Source: an uncultured Bacillus sp.
GTDB taxonomy: Bacteria > Bacillota > Bacilli > Bacillales > Cytobacillaceae
Length of the DNA: 9,687 nt
NCBI GenBank assembly: GCA_937894355.1
Contig: CALCRD010000091.1
Coordinates: 1 to 9,687, forward strand
Reading direction: 5' to 3'
The position numbers and the translations under genes were made by a program. The notes beneath the pieces are model-generated. The model ran no database searches and had not been told where the DNA came from. It worked only from the letters and a program-made list of their open reading frames with translations. Shown here piece by piece: positions 1-4,768 of this stretch; position 1 is the first letter of the stretch, and each line of letters starts with the position of its first letter.

Positions 1-957
1 CGGCGTGTACCCAAGCTGAGAATCTATGCATATGTCTCCCGTGGATAGATCAATTTTACTCCAATGCAGCCCCATTATTTCTCCTCGTCGACAACCGGTG
101 ACAATCAACAAATGCACAAGTGTTCGCCATTTAAGTGGCTCAACTTCTAAGGTATCTAATATATTTGCTATTTCTTCCGGTTGAAAATAAGCGGGATCCG
201 TTTTTTTGTACTTTGGTTTCTGCGCTCGTTCTGCGGGATTATACGGAATTAGCATTTCCCTTTCCGCTAAAGCCAAAATCTCATGCACGGTAGAATGCAA
301 TCCGCTAATACTTCTATCTGATAGTGGGCGTGTATCGCTCTTAATTTCAAAGCAATCGTTAACCTCTGCGCCCAACACGGAAGCGATACGAGATGCCGTT
401 GGAATAAGAATACACCGACCAGCGCGGGCGCCGGTTAACACCTTATACGATATAGGCGCCCTTTCAGTTAACGTCCTAAAGCTAATCCCCTGCTGCTTTA
501 AAGCATCCCACAAAATAGGCTTTGCAGCTGCTTTGTATTTACACTTTCGTTGCCCTGGCTGCCGAAGCTTTCTATATAATTCGTTTAAGTGCTGTGGCCG
601 AATTTCAGAAAGCCGTAAGTGCCCGATTTCAGGAAGGATACGCGTCAGATTTTTTTCTATGAATGCAATCGTATTAGGCGCGGCTCCATTATCCTCTTTC
701 AGCCGCACAAAGTATTCCGCATATTCGGCGAACGTCTGCCGCATATCTAATTGGTAGCCTTGCTCAATGCTCCGCTCAAAATCAGCCGCAGCTCTCTGTA
801 GGGCTTTTTCTGTCTGCCGCTCTGTCATTTTGCACTCCGGCTTCCATGCAAGCTTATGCTTGATCCTCTTACCGTTACAATCGAATCCAGCAGACACCAC
901 GATACGGTAGCTTGTGATCTCTCCATTCTTATTCCTGATTTTTTCTATACTCGCCAT
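1..957 (-). CDS. int: Phage tyrosine integrase, C-terminus cut by window edge
   Basis: Site-specific tyrosine recombinase that would integrate and excise the prophage. 319 residues are visible from the ATG at 957; AGGAGG at 965-973 sits 7 nt upstream and fixes the start. An N-terminal arm-type region (about residues 1-60) is followed by the SAM-like core-binding domain, which starts near TFAEYAEYF (about 75-135) and resumes at LSDRSISGLHSTVHEI (about 213). The catalytic domain begins near 255 with the box TGCRRGE, where Arg290 is the first catalytic arginine. The HxxR box and the nucleophilic Tyr lie beyond the left edge, so activity cannot be judged. Between the two halves of the core-binding domain, about residues 148-205 read like an XRE-type HTH (see findings). 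The gene lies outermost in the minus-strand lysogeny arm, as usual beside attP; no att site is visible. Family assignment is firm; completeness is unknown. Confidence 0.95.
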   Translation of the reverse strand, partial: MASIEKIRNKNGEITSYRIVVSAGFDCNGKRIKHKLAWKPECKMTERQTEKALQRAAADFERSIEQGYQLDMRQTFAEYAEYFVRLKEDNGAAPNTIAFIEKNLTRILPEIGHLRLSEIRPQHLNELYRKLRQPGQRKCKYKAAAKPILWDALKQQGISFRTLTERAPISYKVLTGARAGRCILIPTASRIASVLGAEVNDCFEIKSDTRPLSDRSISGLHSTVHEILALAEREMLIPYNPAERAQKPKYKKTDPAYFQPEEIANILDTLEVEPLKWRTLVHLLIVTGCRRGEIMGLHWSKIDLSTGDICIDSQLGYTP

Positions 958-980
958 AAGGACACCTCCTCCTAGTATTT

Positions 981-1014
981 CCGCCCCGATGATCGTTCAC
1001 CGGGGCGGTTTTAT
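981..1014 (+). terminator. Plus-oriented hairpin with T-tract between int and lipoprotein genes
   Basis: CCGCCCCG (981-988) pairs perfectly with CGGGGCGG (1001-1008) across a 12-nt loop and is followed on the plus strand by TTTTATTATT. On the minus strand, which is the direction of both flanking genes, the hairpin is preceded by an A-rich run and followed by AAATACTAGG, so it lacks a U-tract in the sense direction. It therefore looks like an intrinsic terminator for rightward (antisense) transcription rather than the end of the lipoprotein mRNA. Confidence 0.6.
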
Positions 1015-1028
1015 TATTTAGACTTTAT

Positions 1029-1694
1029 TTAATAAACGCCAAATGAAGTAACCTCCGGAGAATCCGTGGTACCGGTGACCTTTGCTTCGCACGTTGCGTC
1101 TTGTTCTGCGCCATACTGATTTGTGACCGTGCATTCTGCTTTCAGATACCACGTGTTCTTATCTTCGGCTTCTTGAGTGATCCGCCCGACCAAATAATGC
1201 AGTTCAAAGCCGTACGGATACACTGCCTCTCCGTAGCTTTCGGCTGCTACCCACGCCGTGCCGCTCTCTAATTTTTTAGAGAGCTTCTCTTCCGTTTTTA
1301 TACTTTTCAAATCTGCTTTGGATGCGATATACACATCAACTGTTTTGTTATAAGCGTCAGCAACAACTTCGGTGATTGTGTACTCATTGACAAGATCCTT
1401 ATCGGATGTATCAATCACAGCGGACAAGTCTTTTTCAGATTTGGCGCCCAAGTAAGATGGCGTAAATCCAAACTCGTTTATCTTGGCGAGTCCTTTCGAT
1501 AGCGGCACGTTTTTCAGCAACTCTAATTCTTCGGCCTGTGCATCGGGGTCGGAGGACTGCGAGTCTGCGCTCACTTGACCGGCGTCAGGTGCTTGCGAAG
1601 TATCATCCGAATCGGTTCCGGTTTTTCCGCACGCATTAGCTAGTACCACCAACACGAGGGCAGCCAGTATGACATATCGCCACTTAATCTTCAT
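1029..1694 (-). CDS. Predicted lipoprotein, candidate lysogeny cargo gene
   Basis: A 221-residue predicted surface lipoprotein. A positively charged start (MKIKWR) leads into a hydrophobic helix (about 7-20) ending in LANAC, with Cys22 as the likely lipidated residue. The lipobox is imperfect because Ala occupies the position where Leu is usual. An Asp/Ser/Gln-rich linker (about 25-55) follows, then a globular part: a segment with KGLAKINEFGF that weakly recalls PASTA-like repeats, and a C-terminal stretch around NTWYLKAECTVTNQYGA that resembles beta-rich domains of many Firmicute lipoproteins. AGAGAGGAA lies upstream of the ATG. It sits between integrase and repressor, a slot that in phages of low-G+C Gram-positives often carries lysogenic-conversion or superinfection-exclusion genes (for example Ltp of phage TP-J34). 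No specific function is recognised; the role is inferred from position and localisation. Confidence 0.85.
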   Translation of the reverse strand: MKIKWRYVILAALVLVVLANACGKTGTDSDDTSQAPDAGQVSADSQSSDPDAQAEELELLKNVPLSKGLAKINEFGFTPSYLGAKSEKDLSAVIDTSDKDLVNEYTITEVVADAYNKTVDVYIASKADLKSIKTEEKLSKKLESGTAWVAAESYGEAVYPYGFELHYLVGRITQEAEDKNTWYLKAECTVTNQYGAEQDATCEAKVTGTTDSPEVTSFGVY

Positions 1695-1739
1695 TTTCGT
1701 TTCCTCTCTTTCAAATATGCATAAAGTGTTACTGAAACG

Positions 1740-1775
1740 ACTTTACCATATTTCGACAGTGTCTGCCAAGTGGCA
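1740..1775 (-). promoter_or_regulatory. Candidate promoter and 12-bp palindrome upstream of lipoprotein gene
   Basis: On the minus strand, TTGGCA (1769-1764) and TAAAGT (1745-1740) are separated by 18 bp and could be the -35 and -10 boxes for the lipoprotein gene that starts at 1694. The -35 box lies inside a palindrome, TGCCA-AG-TGGCA (1764-1775), well placed for a repressor or activator site. It does not resemble the three CI/Cro operators at 2654-2741. If real, the lipoprotein has its own promoter in the lysogen besides any read-through from the repressor gene. Confidence 0.4.
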
Positions 1776-1797
1776 AGTGACTTAATACTGGACAATG

Positions 1798-1834
1798 CCA
1801 CCCTAGCCGGTAACCGTTAGGGTGGTTTTTTTTT
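1798..1834 (+). terminator. Plus-oriented intrinsic terminator beside repressor 3' end
   Basis: CCACCCTA (1798-1805) pairs with TAGGGTGG (1818-1825) and is followed by nine T residues (1826-1834) on the plus strand, a textbook intrinsic terminator. The repressor gene is transcribed leftward and ends at 1839, so in its own mRNA this reads as nine A residues, then the hairpin, then no U-tract. No plus-strand gene precedes it. It would stop rightward transcription before it runs antisense through the repressor gene. Confidence 0.75.
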
Positions 1835-1838
1835 GTCG

Positions 1839-2588
1839 TTACTTACCAAAATAATCATCCGTGCACACTCCAAGCACCTTTCCGTAAACCCTGACCAGGG
1901 TGTCCATATCCGGGTATTTCGGACCGTATGCCGGGTTGTGCGAGATCAAGCAGTTTTCCCCTTGCTCCTTTATGTACATGTCAGAACCAAAGGCGATCAC
2001 GCCGATGTCACCAACGTTTAGCGTGCTCTGCGAATGAACAAATACTTTATCGCCATCATGGTATGTAGGTTCCATGGAATCACCATCCACCGTCACAAGG
2101 AAAGAGGTGCCATTAGGTGGACGCTTTACCAAGTCAATAACCTCAAAGCAATCATCGTCCGTGAAGTCACCGCACCCTGCTGATGCCGGTTGCAGATAAC
2201 TGTTAATTGGATAGACTTCTTTTGGCTCATACAGCTTGGTTTCTTCCTCCATCCTGCGCCGCTCTTCGGTTATAACGGCACACACGACTTGTTTTCCGTG
2301 CCTGTCCAGCCGCTTATATTTGTTAGCCACCACTTCCGCCGTATCTGGTTCGGGTGCGGTGGTTTTTTGCTTAGACGGTGTATGTTTTCCAACGACGTTA
2401 CCTATCAACTCGTCAACGGTTATAGAAAACAGTGTTGCAAGTGCAATAAGCGTCTTGTGACCAGGCTCCCGCTTGTCTGTTTCGTAATTTCGTAACGTTG
2501 TATATGGTATGCCAAGCTTCTCTGCCAGTTCCGTTCTTGTCATGCCGTTCGCTTTTCGTGTGGATACTAGGTTTTCTCCAAAACTCAT
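1839..2588 (-). CDS. CI-like phage repressor, XRE HTH plus S24 self-cleaving domain
   Basis: A 249-residue lysogeny repressor. Residues about 4-60 form an XRE HTH (LAEKLGIPYTTLRNYE contains the turn and recognition helix). Residues about 65-125 form a charged linker. The C-terminal half is a LexA/UmuD-type S24 peptidase: Ala137-Gly138 in PASAGCGD is the expected autocleavage site, Ser171 in VDGDSMEP the nucleophile, and Lys207 in MYIKEQ the general base. All the catalytic elements are present, so RecA-stimulated self-cleavage and SOS induction are expected. AGGAGGAG (2594-2601, minus strand) precedes the ATG. The gene diverges from the Cro-like gene across three operators. Two antirepressor genes downstream offer a second way to inactivate it. 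Family assignment is firm; inducibility is inferred. Confidence 0.95.
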   Translation of the reverse strand: MSFGENLVSTRKANGMTRTELAEKLGIPYTTLRNYETDKREPGHKTLIALATLFSITVDELIGNVVGKHTPSKQKTTAPEPDTAEVVANKYKRLDRHGKQVVCAVITEERRRMEEETKLYEPKEVYPINSYLQPASAGCGDFTDDDCFEVIDLVKRPPNGTSFLVTVDGDSMEPTYHDGDKVFVHSQSTLNVGDIGVIAFGSDMYIKEQGENCLISHNPAYGPKYPDMDTLVRVYGKVLGVCTDDYFGK

Positions 2589-2614
2589 GTGTTCTCCTCC
2601 TATTTGCTACATTC

Positions 2615-2643
2615 ATGCTACACGGTACAGGCGGCCTTGTCAA
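2615..2643 (-). promoter_or_regulatory. Repressor promoter (PRM-like)
   Basis: On the minus strand a perfect TTGACA (2643-2638) is followed 17 bp later by TAGCAT (2620-2615), which places the start near 2608 and leaves a short leader containing the repressor's AGGAGGAG. The first operator (2654-2666) lies about 10 bp upstream of this -35 box, a position from which bound repressor could contact polymerase and activate its own synthesis. That activation is inferred by analogy with lambda PRM. Confidence 0.75.
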
Positions 2644-2653
2644 GAAAAAGGTT

Positions 2654-2666
2654 GCTCAAAATGAGC
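2654..2666. promoter_or_regulatory. Operator O1 (13-bp palindrome)
   Basis: GCTCAAAATGAGC is a perfect palindrome (GCTCA / TGAGC around AAA). It is the first of three copies in the divergent control region and the one closest to the repressor promoter. CI and the Cro-like protein are the expected ligands. Centre-to-centre distance to O2 is 42 bp, about four helical turns, so both sites face the same side of DNA. Confidence 0.85.
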
Positions 2667-2686
2667 AGAAATCTTCCGAAAACCAC

Positions 2687-2715
2687 TTGACAACTGCTCA
2701 AAATGAGCCTATAGT
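2687..2715 (+). promoter_or_regulatory. Early rightward promoter (PR-like)
   Basis: TTGACA (2687-2692), exactly 17 bp, then TATAGT (2710-2715): a near-consensus sigma-A promoter with a start near 2722, 45 bp before the Cro-like start codon. Operator O2 (2696-2708) fills the spacer, so a bound repressor would exclude polymerase. It should drive the whole plus-strand early operon. Confidence 0.9.
2696..2708. promoter_or_regulatory. Operator O2 inside PR spacer
   Basis: An exact second copy of GCTCAAAATGAGC, lying wholly between the -35 and -10 boxes of the rightward promoter. Occupancy would directly block early transcription. Confidence 0.88.
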
Positions 2716-2728
2716 AAGCGATAGAAAA

Positions 2729-2741
2729 GCTCAAAACGAGC
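2729..2741. promoter_or_regulatory. Operator O3 (one mismatch) downstream of PR start
   Basis: GCTCAAAACGAGC differs from O1 and O2 at one base (T to C), which breaks one of the five symmetric pairs. It lies about 7-19 bp after the predicted early start and 33 bp from O2 centre to centre. The changed base may give it a different affinity for CI versus the Cro-like protein, as in other genetic switches; the order of occupancy cannot be read from sequence. Confidence 0.82.
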
Positions 2742-2766
2742 AAACAACAGAAAGTGAGGTGGTACA

Positions 2767-2982
2767 GTGAATTTTCCGATAATTGAGTCCGAGCGCATCA
2801 AAAGACGTTTGGGTAAGGACGAGTTTGCCGAGATGTTGGGCGTGTCCAGAAGAACTGTTCAGAACTGGCAGAATGGCCATACAGAAATCCCGTTATCAAA
2901 GCTGGTCAGATTGTCCGGTATGTGGGGTAAATCGATAGATTACCTGCTCGGCCTGAGCGACGAAAAAGAAAGGGTGAACTGA
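2767..2982 (+). CDS. Cro-like XRE regulator
   Basis: A 71-residue single-domain DNA-binding protein. Residues about 9-63 are an XRE HTH (DEFAEMLGVSRRTVQNWQNG carries the turn and recognition helix), ending in the SIDYLLGLSD tail common to this family, with no cleavage domain. It starts at GTG (2767), preceded by GAGGTGG. It is the first gene of the rightward early operon, divergent from the repressor and next to the three operators, so it is best read as the Cro counterpart that shuts off the repressor promoter and tunes early transcription. The alternative, an unrelated early XRE regulator, is less likely given its place. Confidence 0.88.
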   Translation: MNFPIIESERIKRRLGKDEFAEMLGVSRRTVQNWQNGHTEIPLSKLVRLSGMWGKSIDYLLGLSDEKERVN

Positions 2983-2986
2983 GACA

Positions 2987-3742
2987 GTGAATGAATTAAC
3001 TATTAACTATAGTAGCGAATGCCCTAGTGTCAGCGGCAGGGAACTGCATGAAGCGCTGGAGGTCAAAACGGCCTATAAAGACTGGTTTCCTCGCATGTGC
3101 GAATATGGGTTCACGGAAGGAACCGATTTCAACCCGCTCAATTTTGAGCAGGTTCAAAAAGAAGGGTGTCGCGATGTGAAGAGAAACCTTGTAGATCACC
3201 AGCTAACCCTCGACATGGCGAAAGAGCTATGTATGCTCCAGCGCACTGACAAAGGAAAAGAATGTCGTCAATACTTCATTGAGGTAGAAAAACGGTGGAA
3301 CTCTCCAGAAATGGTGATGGGCAGGGCGCTGCACATGGCAAACGCCGCAATGGACAAGCTGAAAGGCGAAAATAAAAAGTTGCTGATCGCCAATTCTGCC
3401 TTAACGGTAGACAAGGCAATCATGCAGCCGAAAGCAGACTACTTTGATGAACTGGTTGACCGCAACCTGTTGACCAATTTCAGAGAGACCGCCAAGCAGA
3501 TTGGCGTGCCACCGAAGAAATTTGTATCCTTCTTGCTGGAACGCAAGTATCTGTACCGGGATAAGAAGGGGAAACTGCTGGCCTACGAGGGGAAGAACAA
3601 CGGCTTGTTCCAGCTAAAAGAGTGTGTTAATGAGAAAACAAAGTGGTCTGGTGTTCAGACGCTAGTCACACCGAAGGGCCGCGAGACATTCAGGTTGCTG
3701 TGCGTTGGCATCAGCCTAAGCGAAGAAAAAGACGCAAGCTGA
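2987..3742 (+). CDS. AntA/KilAC-type phage antirepressor
   Basis: A 251-residue two-domain antirepressor. Residues about 13-105 match the AntA/AntB family (VSGRELHEALEVKTAYKDWF and DHQLTLDMAKELCMLQRT are the signature blocks). A helical linker (about 115-145) leads to a C-terminal KilAC domain (about 148-236; NFRETAKQIGVPPKKFVSFL and NNGLFQLKE). Proteins of this build bind and inactivate prophage repressors or act as early regulators. It starts at GTG (2987), 4 nt after the Cro-like stop; the nearby ATG at 2991 is out of frame. It shares the start MNELTI with the second antirepressor at 4765. It would be expressed from the rightward promoter as second gene of the operon. Confidence 0.92.
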   Translation: MNELTINYSSECPSVSGRELHEALEVKTAYKDWFPRMCEYGFTEGTDFNPLNFEQVQKEGCRDVKRNLVDHQLTLDMAKELCMLQRTDKGKECRQYFIEVEKRWNSPEMVMGRALHMANAAMDKLKGENKKLLIANSALTVDKAIMQPKADYFDELVDRNLLTNFRETAKQIGVPPKKFVSFLLERKYLYRDKKGKLLAYEGKNNGLFQLKECVNEKTKWSGVQTLVTPKGRETFRLLCVGISLSEEKDAS

Positions 3743-3783
3743 CAGGCGTGACCTGAAAGCTGGAAGGTGGGAGGTGAGAGGTG

Positions 3784-3873
3784 ATGCAGATTGCTACGAC
3801 GATTATATCTGGGCTTGCGCTACTGGCAAACATCGGTCTACTCGTCATCCTGATCAAAATGAACAACGAATGA
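3784..3873 (+). CDS. 29-residue single-pass membrane peptide
   Basis: A small ORF with a strong upstream GGTGGGAGGTGAGAG. ATG at 3784 is chosen; an in-frame GTG directly before it at 3781 would add one residue. The peptide is almost entirely a hydrophobic helix (IISGLALLANIGLLVILI) ending in KMNNE, with no room for a cytoplasmic domain. Tiny one-helix proteins are common in early phage operons and in toxin peptides, but no family is recognised. Its last 36 bp overlap, convergently, the end of the minus-strand membrane protein gene. Evidence is the ribosome site and the clean hydrophobic pattern; function unknown. Confidence 0.6.
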   Translation: MQIATTIISGLALLANIGLLVILIKMNNE

Positions 3874-4335
3874 TTGACGCTTTCTAAATCTGTGGATTCT
3901 TTCAGCGCAGGTCACAACTATGTTGATTTCTTCATAAAAGAGATCGAAGTAGTATCCGAATTCCTCTGATTCATACGGATTTAGGACAAACGGAGTTTTC
4001 AAGTGGTACTCAAACCTATCCGGCTCGATAAAATCATCGACCTCCCTGTTAAACGGGCCAGAAATTGTGCATGTCCGAGTTGGCTCATGCCTAAACGGGA
4101 GTATCCGATTTCCGGATGGGTCAGAGAATTTTATATCGACGACAGTAATGGGTGATGTTGAAATATTGCCCAATTCAAATCGGTGGATGCTGCATCCAGC
4201 GGGGTCACTGATGGCAGAGCCATTTTGGACAATGAGCTTCCTTCGGTTGAATCGCCGCGTATAACAGATGCTGTAAGCGGCGACTAGCAGAGCAAGTGCT
4301 GCTATCACAAAGTTGAGAATACTTAAACAATCCAT
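3838..4335 (-). CDS. Membrane-anchored protein, counter-oriented cargo gene
   Basis: A 165-residue protein with one N-terminal transmembrane helix (about residues 5-25, LNFVIAALALLVAAYSI) followed by a basic stop-transfer (RRFNRRK) and a soluble domain of about 135 residues, probably beta-rich. The ATG at 4335 is chosen because GAAAGGGG lies 8 nt upstream; the longer reading frame back to 4413 lacks such a site and would spoil the N-terminus. It is the only minus-strand gene in the rightward early operon and has its own predicted promoter, the usual layout of a phage moron expressed in the lysogen. Host-defence or superinfection exclusion at the membrane is possible, but nothing in the sequence names a function. 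No terminator is seen at its 3' end. Confidence 0.8.
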   Translation of the reverse strand: MDCLSILNFVIAALALLVAAYSICYTRRFNRRKLIVQNGSAISDPAGCSIHRFELGNISTSPITVVDIKFSDPSGNRILPFRHEPTRTCTISGPFNREVDDFIEPDRFEYHLKTPFVLNPYESEEFGYYFDLFYEEINIVVTCAERIHRFRKRQSFVVHFDQDDE

Positions 4336-4357
4336 AGAAATATCCCCTTTCGACCAT

Positions 4358-4386
4358 ATCTTACCATATGCGAAAGAGGAGGACAA
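4358..4386 (-). promoter_or_regulatory. Candidate promoter for the counter-oriented membrane gene
   Basis: On the minus strand TTGTCC (4386-4381), 17 bp, then TAAGAT (4363-4358) would start transcription near 4351, just upstream of the GAAAGGGG ribosome site. Both boxes match consensus at four of six positions. It overlaps the leader of the plus-strand HTH gene at 4413, so the two transcription units are divergent and close together. Confidence 0.45.
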
Positions 4387-4412
4387 CGGCAGAAAGAAAG
4401 GGGGTAATCTCA

Positions 4413-4598
4413 ATGGCAGACGTAGGCACCGTGCGGGAGATCGTAGAACGACTCAATAGCGAAGGAATCAAACTATCAGAATATGGGCTACGCATCTTAA
4501 TAAAATCCGGCGTAATCCCCGCGGCTAAAGTAGGCAAGCGAAAAATCCTTGTGAACTATCAAAATGTGATCCGCTACCTACAGCAGGAAGCGGATTAG
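4413..4598 (+). CDS. Excisionase-like small HTH protein
   Basis: A 61-residue DNA-binding protein. REIVERLNSEGIKLSEYGLR forms the first helices, and the tail KVGKRKILVNYQNVIRYL reads as the wing and last helix of the HTH_17 / MerR-like excisionase fold. ATG at 4413 is preceded by AAAGGGGG at good spacing; the in-frame ATG at 4368 gives a longer frame with a poorer start. Proteins of this type act as recombination directionality factors or as early transcription regulators. No integrase arm sites were found nearby, so Xis activity is only a possibility. Ends in TAG, followed by a hairpin. Confidence 0.75.
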   Translation: MADVGTVREIVERLNSEGIKLSEYGLRILIKSGVIPAAKVGKRKILVNYQNVIRYLQQEAD

Positions 4599-4599
4599 C

Positions 4600-4629
4600 A
4601 AAAAGCCGCCAGTCAGTAAGTGTGGCGGC
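4600..4629 (-). terminator. Minus-oriented hairpin with T-tract after HTH gene
   Basis: GCCGCCA (4605-4611) pairs with TGGCGGC (4623-4629) across an 11-nt loop. On the minus strand the stem is followed by TTTTTG (complement of 4600-4604), so it reads as an intrinsic terminator for leftward transcription. In the sense (plus) direction it is a stem with A-tract in front and none behind. It could insulate the leftward membrane gene at 4335 from transcription coming from the right. Confidence 0.5.
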
Positions 4630-4649
4630 AAGTGAGAAAGTGAGGAAGT

Positions 4650-4718
4650 ATGACTACCGTGTATCCGCATCGGCAGACACGTTTTGATTCCGGTTGCAGG
4701 AATGCACTGGCGGGCTGA
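4650..4718 (+). CDS. Possible 22-residue leader ORF
   Basis: ATG at 4650 with GAGGAAG immediately upstream opens a 22-codon frame (MTTVYPHRQTRF...) that ends in TGATG, sharing bases with the start of the next small frame. No similarity is recognised and the spacing to the Shine-Dalgarno is short. It may be a leader peptide or chance; the coupled layout is the main support. Confidence 0.3.
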   Translation: MTTVYPHRQTRFDSGCRNALAG

Positions 4719-4768
4719 TGAGAGCACTGGGAAGACCATTAACATATAAAAAGGAAACAAACAAATGA
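4718..4768 (+). CDS. Possible 16-residue coupled leader ORF
   Basis: ATG at 4718 (within TGATG) opens MRALGRPLTYKKETNK, whose TGA overlaps the ATG of the Bro-N gene as ATGA (4765-4768). It covers the ribosome site of that gene (AAAAAGGAAA). Translation through it could open or feed the antirepressor start. The evidence is purely positional, so this is a weak call. Confidence 0.3.
   Translation: MRALGRPLTYKKETNK

Noticed and set aside
206..757. Plus-strand 183-codon open frame opposite the integrase
   Set aside because: It is the antisense shadow of a clear integrase; it has no ribosome site and no protein-like pattern.
1740..1798. Plus-strand small RNA ending at the 1798-1834 terminator
   Set aside because: A -35-like TCGACA is seen at 1753-1758, but no -10 box lies at proper spacing, so no RNA gene is called.
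2190..2770. Plus-strand frames opposite the repressor gene
   Set aside because: They are antisense to a well-supported CI gene and lie partly across the operator region.
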